Positions 35,701 to 47,278 of a DNA stretch of 64,000 nt are shown here, in pieces. How positions within the stretch are numbered: the first letter of the stretch is position 1; each line of letters begins with the position of its first letter. Below the pieces are notes generated by a model. The model had not been told where the DNA came from. It was given only the letters and a program-made list of their open reading frames with translations, and did not search any database. Origin of the DNA: Gammaproteobacteria bacterium (lineage in GTDB: Bacteria; Pseudomonadota; Gammaproteobacteria; UBA4575). The stretch is taken from positions 186,001-250,000 of the forward strand of contig JAPONM010000061.1 of assembly GCA_026713925.1 (NCBI GenBank). The letters are read 5' to 3'. Made by a program: the position numbers and the translations under genes.

Positions 35701-36261
35701 GTGAAGCAGACACGACGGGCCCGTGAAGGAACCGGCAAGGAGGTGCTGGTTGCGGGGTTGCTGGACCAGATCAGGCTGCGCAACAGTGCCAAGGGTCGAA
35801 TTGCATTCCTGACGCTGGATGACAATACCGGGCGCATGGATGTCGCGGTGTTTGCAAATGACTATGCCAGATTCAACCACCTGCTGGTCAAAGATGCCAT
35901 ACTGATCATAAAGGGAAGTCTGGGATGGGATGAATTTGCAGAGCAGGTTCGTGTTCGTGCCGATGAAATCTGGAGTTTCGATGAATACCTGAAACATTAT
36001 GGCGGCTTGCTGAGTATAAGGGTAAAGACCAGTGGAACATCCTGCTCCTGGGTGCAGCAGCTGCAGCAGCAGCTGCTTCCCTTCAAAGACGGCAATTGTT
36101 CCATTCGTATTGAGTATGAGGGCAGTTCGGCCGCTGCACAGCTGGAGTTTCCCGAGGACTGGAATATTTCTCTCGATCAAAAACTGCTGCAGGAACTCAG
36201 GGAAATATCTGAAGTGTCGGGCACAAATGTTGTATACAGGAAACCGGCAAGTAATGCATGA
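32761..36261 (+). CDS. dnaE: DNA polymerase III alpha subunit
   Basis: Catalytic subunit of the replicative polymerase, 1166 residues (E. coli 1160). The N-terminal PHP domain starts HLHLHTEYSLVDS; the polymerase palm has PDFDIDFC with the two catalytic aspartates, preceded by GPGRGSGAGSLV; the fingers, the beta-clamp-binding region and an OB fold (LRNSAKGRIAFLTLDD) follow. GGGAAG lies ahead of the ATG. It is 46 bases after rnhB, with accA 37 bases downstream. Confidence 0.98.
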   Translation: MKQFVHLHLHTEYSLVDSIVRVPELMDSVSTQGMASVALTDVNNLFALVKFYRAAVQHGVKPIIGLEARVSGLSPEEPDSRIVFLCRNEEGYKTLTKLVTQAYLENQDADGPVLQRNWLAGAGEGLIVLSGAKDGDVGKAILSGYESQANACVEFWRSHFPDRYYIELQRTGREEEEQYIFGALDLAAKFSLPVVASNDVRFLHRHDYEAHEARVCIQTGCVLNDSRRPHLYSEQQYLRSCEEMAELFSDIPEAITNSVEIAKRCNVTLTFGDSVLPRFPIPGSLTPQEYMLAEAEGGLAHRLEKKGMQGSSSSAQEYLERLHSELKVINTMGYAGYFLIVADFIKWAKENAIPVGPGRGSGAGSLVSYALGITDIDPLEYDLLFERFLNPERISMPDFDIDFCMANRDRVIEYVAQRYGQTRVSQIITYGSMAARAVVRDVGRVLGFPYGFVDRIAKLIPFEVGMTLSKALQREPALQEQYEDEEDVRMVVDMAKSLEGLVRNAGKHAGGVVIAPAELTEFTPLYCEEGGANVVTQLDKDDVETIGLVKFDFLGLRTLTIIDNTVRMANQKLERQGQSPISIDTIPLDDKATYASLRRQQTTAVFQLESSGIKDIIKRLKPDNFNDIVALVALYRPGPLQSGMVDDFIQRKHGARVNYFHPDLEPVLRQTYGVILYQEQVMQIAQILAGYTLGRADILRRAMGKKKPEEMAQQREIFVSGAVERGVREKKAQHIFDLMEKFAGYGFNKSHSVAYALLAYQTIWLKTHFPAEFMSSVMSSDIDNTDKVVNLIDECRRLGLGVLPPDISSSHYDFTVPDDKNILYGLGAIKGVGRGAVQQIVEIRNRSGEYKSLDEFCMHLDSQKVNRRCMEALIRAGAMDCFGHTRASLFEHLDTALRQADQRQRDSIAGQNDMFSQIEKSPKVDTVQGIAEWDDETKLSGERQTLGLYLTGHPIEHYQEELKNITNHTVGHLLNNGGHNVKQTRRAREGTGKEVLVAGLLDQIRLRNSAKGRIAFLTLDDNTGRMDVAVFANDYARFNHLLVKDAILIIKGSLGWDEFAEQVRVRADEIWSFDEYLKHYGGLLSIRVKTSGTSCSWVQQLQQQLLPFKDGNCSIRIEYEGSSAAAQLEFPEDWNISLDQKLLQELREISEVSGTNVVYRKPASNA

Positions 36262-36298
36262 TTACAGGTGGTGATAGACATGATAAAAGAGTCCCCGA

Positions 36299-37252
36299 AT
36301 GAATCCTGACTATCTTGATTTCGAACAGCCTATTGCAGAGCTGGAGGCCAAGATCGATGAATTGAGGCTGGTCGAGAGTACCGATGAATTTGATCTCAAC
36401 GAGGAGATCGCCCGGTTACAGTCGAAGTCCCAAAACCTGATTAAGTCGATCTTTCACAACCTCAGTCCATGGCAGGTTTCGCAGCTTGCCCGCCACCCCA
36501 GGCGACCTTATACCCTGGACTATATTGACCGGCTGTTTACAGACTTTACTGAATTGCACGGTGACCGCATGTATGCAGATGATGCCGCGATTGTTGCCGG
36601 TATTGCCAAATTTGACAGACAGTCTGTGGCTGTAATCGGTCATCAGAAAGGGCGTAATACCAATGAAAACATACGACGCAATTTCGGTATGCCACGCCCT
36701 GAAGGGTATCGCAAGGCATTGAGGATCATGGAACTGGCTGAACGCTTCGGTTTGCCAGTGCTGACATTTGTCGATACGCCCGGTGCCTACCCTGGCATTG
36801 GTGCAGAGGAGCGTGGGCAGAGCCAGGCCATTGCCCTGAACCTGCAGCGAATGTCCGAATTGCGAACACCTGTCCTGTGCACCGTGATTGGTGAAGGCGG
36901 TTCCGGTGGTGCCCTGGCAATTGGCGTGTGTGACCATCTGGCCATGCTGAGCTACAGCACCTATTCGGTGATCTCACCGGAAGGTTGCGCATCGATACTC
37001 TGGAAAGATGCCGGCAGGGCCGAGGATGCTGCGGTGGCACTTGGCATTACCGCCCAGCGGCTAAAAGAGTTAAGTTTGATTGACGAGATTATTGAAGAGC
37101 CGCTCGGGGGCGCCCATCGGGATGTTGAGGCGACCTGTGAAAATGTTCGTAAAATCCTTGCAGGCAACCTGAAAAATCTGAATTCAATGACCATTGATGA
37201 ATTGCTGGAAACCCGTTATCAACGCCTTACCCGATATGGAGTATTCAAGTAG
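36299..37252 (+). CDS. accA: Acetyl-CoA carboxylase carboxyltransferase alpha subunit
   Basis: With AccD it transfers CO2 from carboxybiotin to acetyl-CoA, making malonyl-CoA for fatty acids. The 317 residues start with a coiled region ([16 protein letters not shown]) typical of AccA, then the crotonase-fold core with [27 protein letters not shown] and [14 protein letters not shown], the oxyanion glycine segment. Length is as expected. It lies between dnaE and tilS, as in E. coli. Confidence 0.98.
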   Translation: MNPDYLDFEQPIAELEAKIDELRLVESTDEFDLNEEIARLQSKSQNLIKSIFHNLSPWQVSQLARHPRRPYTLDYIDRLFTDFTELHGDRMYADDAAIVAGIAKFDRQSVAVIGHQKGRNTNENIRRNFGMPRPEGYRKALRIMELAERFGLPVLTFVDTPGAYPGIGAEERGQSQAIALNLQRMSELRTPVLCTVIGEGGSGGALAIGVCDHLAMLSYSTYSVISPEGCASILWKDAGRAEDAAVALGITAQRLKELSLIDEIIEEPLGGAHRDVEATCENVRKILAGNLKNLNSMTIDELLETRYQRLTRYGVFK

Positions 37253-37294
37253 TCGGCATGGCTGAAATTTGCTTGCAAGAAAGCAACATGTTCC

Positions 37295-38572
37295 ATGCAA
37301 TCGATTGATTCTTTTCTGCAACGCTTCTTTGAGCCACTTCATTCTGTTTCCCGTTATGTGATCGCATTCAGCGGCGGTATGGATTCGACTGTATTGCTGC
37401 ATGGCATGAACAGGCTCGGTTTGCCCCTGCATGCCGTGCATGTCAATCACCATCTGCAGGAGGAATGTGAGCAGTGGCAGCAGCATTGCCATGAAGTATG
37501 CAGGAAATGGGAAATTGCTCTCACACTGGCTCATGCCAAGGTGGAGAAGCTGGCGCAGCAAAGCATTGAAGAAAACGCGCGGCAGGCAAGATACAGGCTG
37601 TTTTCTGAACAGCTTGGCCCGCATGATGCGCTAGTGACAGCCCATCATAAGGATGATCAGGCTGAAACCCTGCTGCTGCAGCTATTGCGCGGTGCAGGCC
37701 CTGCCGGGCTGGCATCCATGGGCATGTGCCACAAGCTTGCATGCGGCATGCACCTGCGGCCGTTGCTTGGCTTCTCGCGCGCGGAATTGAAGGAGTATGC
37801 ACAGCAGAATTCCTTGGTCTGGGTTGAGGACCCGAGCAACCACTCGCCTGATTTCGATCGTAATTATCTGCGCCTTGAGATCATGCCCAGGCTTGTCCGG
37901 CGCTGGCCGGGAGCCTTGAAGACAATGTCCCGCGCGGCAGGTTTACAGGATGAGGCCATGCAGTGTCTGCGTGAACTTGCAAGCCTGGATTTGCTTGCTG
38001 CCGCAACGGATCATTCCCATATCCTGAAAGTCGAGGTGTTGCAGCGTCTGGAGACCGCCAGGCTGAAAAATGCACTGCGCGGCTGGATGAAGGCACATGA
38101 CATTCGGGCCCCTGACAAAAGGTTGCTGGATGGGGTCGTCGAGAACATCGTGTCTAGACAGGACCTGAAGTCGTCACCTGTGCAGGCCTGGACGGATGGA
38201 GAAATTCGCCGTTACCGCAATCGACTGTATCTGCTTCGTCCTATGCCGAAACATGATCCTGCCCAGACATTTCAATGGAAGGTAGACAGGCCCCTGGTGA
38301 TCAGAAGTCTCAACCGGACCCTGCATCTCTTGGACCTGCAGCAATCTGGTGTTGCAGTCCCCGAAAATGTGAAAGAGCTTACGGTCCGGTTCCGAAGAGG
38401 GGGTGAAAAACTAAGACCAGTTGGAGAAAAACATCATAAGTCATTGAAAAACCTTTTTCAGGAAGGAAGCATTCCTCCCTGGGAAAGGGACCGGATTCCC
38501 TTGGTATATCATGATGGCCGGCTGCTTTGTGTCCTGGGGTACTGGAATGCAGCACCTGAACAGTGCGCCTGA
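37295..38572 (+). CDS. tilS: tRNA(Ile)-lysidine synthase
   Basis: Modifies C34 of the CAU-anticodon tRNA-Ile to lysidine so that it reads AUA codons. The ATP PP-loop is FSGGMDSTVLLH (residues 25-36), followed by HVNHHLQEE and TAHHKDDQAETLLLQLLRG, both typical of TilS. The 425 residues include the C-terminal domain with LRPVGEKHHKSLKNLFQEGSIPPWERDR-type motif near the end. It starts 42 bases after accA. Confidence 0.95.
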   Translation: MQSIDSFLQRFFEPLHSVSRYVIAFSGGMDSTVLLHGMNRLGLPLHAVHVNHHLQEECEQWQQHCHEVCRKWEIALTLAHAKVEKLAQQSIEENARQARYRLFSEQLGPHDALVTAHHKDDQAETLLLQLLRGAGPAGLASMGMCHKLACGMHLRPLLGFSRAELKEYAQQNSLVWVEDPSNHSPDFDRNYLRLEIMPRLVRRWPGALKTMSRAAGLQDEAMQCLRELASLDLLAAATDHSHILKVEVLQRLETARLKNALRGWMKAHDIRAPDKRLLDGVVENIVSRQDLKSSPVQAWTDGEIRRYRNRLYLLRPMPKHDPAQTFQWKVDRPLVIRSLNRTLHLLDLQQSGVAVPENVKELTVRFRRGGEKLRPVGEKHHKSLKNLFQEGSIPPWERDRIPLVYHDGRLLCVLGYWNAAPEQCA

Positions 38573-38682
38573 ACCCCACGCGCTGCATGGTTGCAACTGG
38601 TAAAACTTGTGCAGCTTTGCTAGGCTCTAATCCCGTCTTGAACACATTTTTCTCCAGCATCACCTGTCGATTGCAGGGTTGA

Positions 38683-40401
<1,719 letters not shown>

Positions 40402-40412
40402 ACCAGGCGTCC

Positions 40413-41240
40413 ATGAAGCTCTGTGGTGCTGAAGTAGGGCTGGATCAGCCCTTTTTCCTGATTGCCGGACCCTGTGTGGTCGAGAGTCTGGAACTTGCCC
40501 GGGATACAGCAGGGAGATTAAAGGAGATCACCTCCGAGCTGAACATCCCGTTTATCTACAAGTCCTCTTTTGACAAGGCAAACCGTTCATCTGCAGGCAG
40601 TTTTCGTGGGCTGGGACTGGAAAAGGGCCTGCAAATCCTTGCGCAGGTCAAGGAAGAGCTGGATATACCTGTATTGACGGATGTACATGAAGATACTCCG
40701 TTACAGGAAGTGGTGGAGGTTGCAGATGTCTTGCAGACGCCTGCCTTTTTATGCCGCCAGACAAATTTTATCCAGCGGGTTGCGGCATGCGGGTGCCCGG
40801 TAAACATTAAAAAAGGCCAGTTCCTGTCTCCCGGGGAAATGCGGTATGTGGTGGACAAGGCCAGGGCACAGGGGAATCAGGATATCCTCGTGTGTGAACG
40901 TGGCGTATCTTTTGGCTATAACAATCTGGTATCGGACATGCGGTCTCTGGCAATCCTGCGGGAAACCGGCTGCCCTGTAGTATTTGATGCGACACATTCA
41001 GTACAATTGCCAGGTGCCGGAGAGGGCCGGTCAGGGGGCCAGCGCGAGTTTGTACCGCTGCTGGCCCGTGCAGCCATGGCATGCGGGATTTCTGGTGTGT
41101 TCATCGAGACCCATCCTGATCCTGATGTGGCGAAAAGTGATGGACCCAATTCATGGCCCCTGGGGAAAATGAAAGCCCTTTTGCAGGGACTCAAGGTAAT
41201 TGATCAAACCGTAAAGCAGCAAGGCTTTCTTGGGCAGTAG
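40413..41240 (+). CDS. kdsA: 3-deoxy-8-phosphooctulonate synthase
   Basis: Condenses arabinose 5-phosphate with phosphoenolpyruvate to Kdo 8-phosphate, precursor of the LPS inner core sugar. The 275-residue TIM barrel has [31 protein letters not shown], the phosphoenolpyruvate site in QTNFIQR and [13 protein letters not shown] near the C-terminal side. [10 protein letters not shown] fits the non-metal class (N in place of C at the metal position). eno, which makes phosphoenolpyruvate, follows directly. Confidence 0.97.
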   Translation: MKLCGAEVGLDQPFFLIAGPCVVESLELARDTAGRLKEITSELNIPFIYKSSFDKANRSSAGSFRGLGLEKGLQILAQVKEELDIPVLTDVHEDTPLQEVVEVADVLQTPAFLCRQTNFIQRVAACGCPVNIKKGQFLSPGEMRYVVDKARAQGNQDILVCERGVSFGYNNLVSDMRSLAILRETGCPVVFDATHSVQLPGAGEGRSGGQREFVPLLARAAMACGISGVFIETHPDPDVAKSDGPNSWPLGKMKALLQGLKVIDQTVKQQGFLGQ

Positions 41241-42572
<1,332 letters not shown>

Positions 42573-42576
42573 TCCA

Positions 42577-42873
42577 TTGAGAGCGATCATAGTCTTAATG
42601 GCCGTTTTATTACTGTTAATGCAGTACAAGCTCTGGTTTGGAGAGGGGAGCGTTCGTGAGGGACTGGAATTGCGGCGGACGACGGCTGCACAACAACTGA
42701 AAAATGATCAGGCCCACCAGCGCAATGAGGTGCTTGGAGCGGAAGTTGCAGAGATGAAAACCGGACTTGATTCGGTCGAGGAGCGCGCAAGGAATGAGCT
42801 GGGCATGGTCAAGAAGAATGAGACCTTCATCCAGATTCTGGAGAGTCATCCTGAAGACACCGCCAGAGAATAA
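42577..42873 (+). CDS. ftsB: Cell division protein FtsB
   Basis: Small bitopic divisome protein that forms a complex with FtsL and FtsQ and helps activate septal peptidoglycan synthesis. The 98 residues comprise an N-terminal transmembrane helix (about 3-16) followed by QYKLWFGEGS, the usual FtsB junction, a periplasmic coiled coil and the conserved EERARNELGM segment. The start is TTG 42577, just after eno; ATG 42598 would remove half of the membrane helix. Its 3' end runs into the ispD reading frame. Confidence 0.92.
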   Translation: MRAIIVLMAVLLLLMQYKLWFGEGSVREGLELRRTTAAQQLKNDQAHQRNEVLGAEVAEMKTGLDSVEERARNELGMVKKNETFIQILESHPEDTARE

Positions 42874-43591
42874 CAACCGCCAGCAGTGTTGCTGGACGAT
42901 CATCTGTGCAGCAGGATCAAGTCTGCGCATGGGGATGGATGTTCCCAAGCAATACCTCCCCCTGAACAATTCAACTGTCCTGGAAGAAAGCCTTTCCTCT
43001 TTCCTGAGCCACCCGCGCATTGCAGGAGTGGTTGTGGCGTTGTCAGCGAATGATCGGGGGTGGTCAAAACTGGAAATCTCTTCTGACAAGTCAATTCATA
43101 CTGTGGTAGGTGGTCATAGCAGGGCCCGGTCTGTGCACAATGCACTGGACAGGGTGCGAAGTCTGGCCGGCGCAGATGAATTTGTGCTGGTTCATGATGC
43201 TGCACGCCCGTGTCTGGGTTATGCAGACCTGGACCGGCTCATTTGCCAGGGTCTTGCCGATGAAGTTGGTGCAATTCTGGCCACTCCCGTTTGCGATACG
43301 ATCAAACAGATCCGGATATCTGATGACATACGGGAAGTGGATCAAACCGTGGACAGGACTCATTTGTGGAAGGCATTGACCCCCCAGATGTTTCGTATCC
43401 AGGTGTTGCACAGGGCATTGCAGGCCTGCATTGAAAATAATCAGGAGATTACCGATGATGCCTCGGCAGTTGAAGCGATCGGGCTTCGCGTAAAAATTAT
43501 TGAAGGCCGAAGTGACAATATTAAAATAACCAGGCAGGAAGATATCCAGCTGGCTGAGTCGATATTGCGGCATATTCGTAAATCAGCCTGA
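42818..43591 (+). CDS. ispD: 2-C-methyl-D-erythritol 4-phosphate cytidylyltransferase
   Basis: Third MEP-pathway step, making CDP-methylerythritol. The core from W (42893) on shows CAAGSSLRMGMDVPKQYLPL, VLVHDAARP, ATPVCDTIKQ and EITDDASAVEAIG, the usual family landmarks, including R and K in the CTP loop. The start is a problem: no ATG, GTG or TTG is in frame between 42818 and the conserved core, so ATG 42818 adds 25 unmatched residues and overlaps ftsB by 56 bases. The glycine loop usually read as AAGxGxR is AAGSSLR here. IspF follows 62 bases later. Confidence 0.85.
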   Translation: MRPSSRFWRVILKTPPENNNRQQCCWTIICAAGSSLRMGMDVPKQYLPLNNSTVLEESLSSFLSHPRIAGVVVALSANDRGWSKLEISSDKSIHTVVGGHSRARSVHNALDRVRSLAGADEFVLVHDAARPCLGYADLDRLICQGLADEVGAILATPVCDTIKQIRISDDIREVDQTVDRTHLWKALTPQMFRIQVLHRALQACIENNQEITDDASAVEAIGLRVKIIEGRSDNIKITRQEDIQLAESILRHIRKSA

Positions 43592-43653
43592 ATGTACCAC
43601 CCGCCGCTTTGAAGACTTCGGGTAACTGAACCCGGTATGATCAAGGAAGTACA

Positions 43654-44145
43654 ATGATGATGAGAACGGGATTTGGCTATGATACGCATCGCTTCTGTGC
43701 GGGAGACTATATTGTGATTGGTGGTGAAAAAATCCCGTTCAGTCAGGGAATTGATGCACACTCGGACGGAGACGTACTGCTGCATGCGATTTGCGATGCC
43801 GTACTGGGTGCAGCGGGCTTGGGAGATATCGGTCAACATTTCCCGGACAATGAAAGCAAGTACAGGGATATCGACAGCTCGGTGCTGTTGCAGAATGTGA
43901 TGCGCAAGATAGAAAACAGCTATGTGGTCAGGAATGTAGATTGTACGGTTGTTCTGGAGAAGCCCAAACTGGCTGGACATATCCCAGCGATGAAAACCAA
44001 TGTCAGCAGGCTTTTGGGAATATCTGCCAGTGATGTCAATGTTAAAGCGACTACCAATGAGGGCATGGGTTTTGTTGGCAGGGGTGAAGGCGTAGTGGCC
44101 TATGCAGTCGCCCTGTTGCAGCAGCATTCGCCTCCTGATTCCTGA
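43654..44145 (+). CDS. ispF: 2-C-methyl-D-erythritol 2,4-cyclodiphosphate synthase
   Basis: Fifth MEP-pathway enzyme, forming the cyclodiphosphate with loss of CMP. The 163 residues include the zinc-binding D-x-H motif in GFGYDTHRF, the HSDGDVLLHAICDAVLGA helix and the C-terminal KATTNEGMGFVGRGEG. Three consecutive ATG codons open the gene, so the exact first residue is unsure. It is usually next to ispD, as here, and is 11 bases upstream of the helicase gene. Confidence 0.98.
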   Translation: MMMRTGFGYDTHRFCAGDYIVIGGEKIPFSQGIDAHSDGDVLLHAICDAVLGAAGLGDIGQHFPDNESKYRDIDSSVLLQNVMRKIENSYVVRNVDCTVVLEKPKLAGHIPAMKTNVSRLLGISASDVNVKATTNEGMGFVGRGEGVVAYAVALLQQHSPPDS

Positions 44146-44156
44146 ATCCTGACAGG

Positions 44157-46091
44157 ATGTTGCAAAGCGAAAAAATTTTCAGCCCGGACGGGTTGCTGGC
44201 AGAGCATCTGGATCATTTTCGTTACCGGCCCCAGCAGGAACATATGGGCATGGTGGTGGAAGCAGCACTGAAGCACAGCAGCCGGCTTATCATAGAAGCT
44301 GGCACAGGGGTAGGGAAAACCTTCGCATACCTGGTTCCCGCACTGTTGTCCAAGCAAAAGGTGGTCATCTCGACCGGCACCCGGCATTTGCAGGATCAAC
44401 TGTATTTCAAGGATCTCCCGGCCATCCTGGATATCGTGAAGATTCCTGTATCCACAGCATTACTCAAAGGCCGTTCCAATTATCTTTGTGTCCATCGCCT
44501 GGAGCACCATGCCCCGCGTATCCATGCGAATGGCCGCCAGGCGGCAAAAAAATTCCAGACCATCCAGGACTGGTCTCTGGTTACCCGGACGGGAGAGATT
44601 GCCGAGGTCAATTCCATTGGTGAAGGTGACCCGGTGTGGCCCAGCGTGACCTCCACTGTCGAAAACTGCCTCGGGTCTGAATGCCCGAGTTACCAGCAAT
44701 GTCACGTGGTCAAGGCCAGAAGAAAGGCCCTGCAGGCAGATGTCGTGATCATCAATCATCACCTGTTCTTTTCTGATCTGACCCTGAAACAGGAAGGGTT
44801 TGGTGATTTGTTGCCGCAAGCGGATGCATTTATTCTTGATGAGGCGCATCAGTTGCCCGAGCTTGCCAGTACTTTTCTGGCAACTACGACCAGCAGCCGT
44901 CAACTGAAAAGTCTGGGTGATGATGTGATTGCAGCGCAGCTTGAAGAGGCACCCGAGTCGGATGACGTGCGAGAAATCATACGCTCTGTTCAGAAATGGA
45001 TTGCTGATTTTCAGCTGGCACTGGTGAACAACACCGGTCGCAGGCTGTGGCGTGAGGCAGCCGGAGCGAAGGACATCGAGGACCAGTTTACCGGACTGTG
45101 TACGGCTATTGGTGAACTGTCCGGGAAACTGGCAGCCTTGAGTGAGCGTGGCACGGTGCTGGCACGTTGTGCAGAGCGTTGCGAAAGACACAGGCAGCAT
45201 CTGCAGCACTTTGTGGAAATTGATGAGGATACGGTGAACTGGATAGAGGGTTCTGAAAAAGAATTTAAATTGCACAGTACACCCCTGGTTATAGCCGATT
45301 TGTTCCAGAGCCTGATCGAGGACTATCCATGCAGCTGGATTTTTACTTCTGCAACGCTGACCGTGAATGCCAGATTCGATCATTTTCAGCAGCAGCTCGG
45401 GTTTGGCGATGCTGAAACAATCATGCTGGACAGTCCGTATGATTATGAAGCGAATACACGCCTGTTTCTGCCTCTCATCAGTGTTGACCCGGGTCATGAC
45501 GGGTATACCCAGTCCGTGGTGGATGCCGTGTTGCCCATACTGGAAGCCAACAAGGGGTGTGCTTTTTTGTTGTTCAGCAGCCATCGGGCGTTGCGTGCAG
45601 CGGCTGGGATTTTGCGTGGAAATAATCATTTCAATTTTCTGGTGCAGGGTGAAGCGCCGCGAAGGGAGTTACTGGACCGGTTTGTCAAAACGGAACATGC
45701 GGTGCTCCTTGGAACCAGCAGTTTCTGGGAAGGAGTTGATATACGCGGGCGTGCGCTGAGTTGTGTCGTCATTGACAAGCTGCCTTTTGCGGCACCTGAT
45801 GATCCCGTGCTCGCCGGTCGCCTGCAGGCGATGCGCCGGCATGGTGAAAATCCGTTCATGCTCTACCAGCTACCACAGGCCGTGCTTGCACTGAAACAGG
45901 GGGTAGGCAGGCTGATTCGCGATGAGGATGACTATGGTGTCGTGACAATTTGTGACCCAAGGCTGACTGCCAAGCCCTATGGGAAATCATTTATTCAAAG
46001 TCTGCCGGATATGCCTCGCACATCCAGTCTGGATGAGGTCATTGACTTTCTGCAGCAACATGATTCCAGGCATGAAGCACCTTGCCATTGA
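44157..46091 (+). CDS. yoaA: DinG/YoaA-type ATP-dependent DNA helicase
   Basis: Superfamily 2 iron-sulfur helicase related to XPD, 644 residues. Walker A is EAGTGVGKT (residues 47-55), the DEAH box is FILDEAHQLPE, and four cysteines around residues 110-190 (including CLGSECPSYQQC) fit an iron-sulfur cluster. Motif VI is QGVGRLIRDEDD. In E. coli YoaA works with HolC to aid survival of blocked replication. The neighbouring tsaB is also the neighbour of yoaA in E. coli, which supports YoaA over DinG. holC itself is not at its usual place in this window. Confidence 0.88.
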   Translation: MLQSEKIFSPDGLLAEHLDHFRYRPQQEHMGMVVEAALKHSSRLIIEAGTGVGKTFAYLVPALLSKQKVVISTGTRHLQDQLYFKDLPAILDIVKIPVSTALLKGRSNYLCVHRLEHHAPRIHANGRQAAKKFQTIQDWSLVTRTGEIAEVNSIGEGDPVWPSVTSTVENCLGSECPSYQQCHVVKARRKALQADVVIINHHLFFSDLTLKQEGFGDLLPQADAFILDEAHQLPELASTFLATTTSSRQLKSLGDDVIAAQLEEAPESDDVREIIRSVQKWIADFQLALVNNTGRRLWREAAGAKDIEDQFTGLCTAIGELSGKLAALSERGTVLARCAERCERHRQHLQHFVEIDEDTVNWIEGSEKEFKLHSTPLVIADLFQSLIEDYPCSWIFTSATLTVNARFDHFQQQLGFGDAETIMLDSPYDYEANTRLFLPLISVDPGHDGYTQSVVDAVLPILEANKGCAFLLFSSHRALRAAAGILRGNNHFNFLVQGEAPRRELLDRFVKTEHAVLLGTSSFWEGVDIRGRALSCVVIDKLPFAAPDDPVLAGRLQAMRRHGENPFMLYQLPQAVLALKQGVGRLIRDEDDYGVVTICDPRLTAKPYGKSFIQSLPDMPRTSSLDEVIDFLQQHDSRHEAPCH

Positions 46092-46764
46092 AACGGCTAC
46101 GGAGTGTTGCTCTGTTGCACTGTTCACTGATGGTGAAATCATCAGTGAAAGTGAGCTGGCGCCACACCGCCACAATGAAATTGTTCTGCCAATGTGTGAG
46201 CGGGTCCTGGCACAAGCCCAGGTCAGTCTTGCCCAACTGGACGGTGTTGCCTTTGGACGGGGTCCGGGTGCATTTACCGGGGTCCGGCTTGCAGCCAGTG
46301 TGGCGCAGGGTATCGCCATGGCACGGGATTTACCTGTAGTACCGGTATCGTCTCTGGGGGCGATGGCACAGGCCGCATATTCCAGGCACCAGGCATCACA
46401 GGTGTTGTCCTGTATTGATGCGCGCATGCAGGAAATCTATTTTGCCCTGTATCAATTGGACGGCAATAAAATCATGCAGGTGCTGGGCGAAGAACAGGTC
46501 AGCAAACCAGACTTGATTGACGTGGAAATTGACGAGCAGTGCGTAGGGTGTGGCTCGGGATGGAGGGTGTATGCACAGGAATTGCTGGAGCGATGCGGGA
46601 AAGACATCGCATTCGATGCACAGGCAACACCGCAGGCAGAGTTCGTGGCAGTATTGGCAAAACCCTGTTTTGACCAGGGCAGGACGGTTTCTGCCACGGA
46701 AGTCGTTCCGGTCTACGTGCGTGACAATGTGGCAAGCAAGCCAAAACCGAGAACAGTCGGTTGA
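46072..46764 (+). CDS. tsaB: tRNA threonylcarbamoyladenosine biosynthesis protein TsaB
   Basis: ASKHA-fold partner of TsaD in making t6A37 of ANN-decoding tRNAs. The N-terminus LAIETATECCSVAL, then GVAFGRGPGAFTGVRLAASVAQGIA and IDARMQEIYFALY are diagnostic. From ATG 46072 it is 230 residues, the family length; it overlaps the helicase gene by 20 bases, suggesting coupling. TsaD and TsaE are not in the window. Confidence 0.95.
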   Translation: MKHLAIETATECCSVALFTDGEIISESELAPHRHNEIVLPMCERVLAQAQVSLAQLDGVAFGRGPGAFTGVRLAASVAQGIAMARDLPVVPVSSLGAMAQAAYSRHQASQVLSCIDARMQEIYFALYQLDGNKIMQVLGEEQVSKPDLIDVEIDEQCVGCGSGWRVYAQELLERCGKDIAFDAQATPQAEFVAVLAKPCFDQGRTVSATEVVPVYVRDNVASKPKPRTVG

Positions 46765-46890
46765 ATACAGTATTGGGTTTCCATTCAGTCATTCCAGTAT
46801 GGGGGCAGGCAGGCATGGAATGTTATTCCCGTACACCGTCAGGGATGAGTGTGCCCAAACCTCGCGCTTAGGTTTTGCTACACTGAGTGT

Positions 46891-47208
46891 ATGGAACGCA
46901 TATACAGCGAACCCAGCCCTGTCTTCATTTACCATATCAAGGACCTCCTTGAGGAGAAGGGCATAGCGACCATTATCAAGAATGAGCTTCTTGCAGGAGC
47001 AGTAGGCGAGCTTCCACCTACTGAAGTATGGCCTGAACTGTGGGTTGTGGACAATGAAGATAAAGAGGTTGCCGAAAAACTTGTAGATGATTTTATCCAG
47101 TCCACGAAGTCCCGTTCTCTGGATTGGGTTTGTGAAAAGTGTGGTGAACAGATAGAAGGACAGTTTAATGTGTGCTGGAACTGCGGGTTCGGGAACTGCA
47201 CTACCTGA
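46891..47208 (+). CDS. DUF2007 small protein with C-terminal zinc ribbon
   Basis: 105 residues. The N-terminal part (RIYSEPSPVFIYHIKDLLEEKGIATIIKNE) is the DUF2007 fold, often annotated as a putative PII-like or signal-transducing protein; function is unproven. The C-terminus has four cysteines, C81, C84, C95 and C98, in CEKCGEQIEGQFNVCWNCG, a zinc-ribbon pattern. ATG 46891 gives the normal start; a TGCTACACT sequence just upstream looks like an extended -10, which would leave a very short leader, but no -35 fits. There is no clear ribosome binding site. Confidence 0.8.
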   Translation: MERIYSEPSPVFIYHIKDLLEEKGIATIIKNELLAGAVGELPPTEVWPELWVVDNEDKEVAEKLVDDFIQSTKSRSLDWVCEKCGEQIEGQFNVCWNCGFGNCTT

Positions 47209-47278
47209 CAGGGCCGCCCGGGCCCGGCTAACTGAATCCTGTCCCTTCTGAATCCATCGCAAGGGCTGTACATTCTTG

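Noticed and set aside
44460-45629. A 389-codon minus-strand frame opposite the YoaA helicase
   Set aside because: The helicase on the plus strand has all family motifs; the antisense product resembles nothing.
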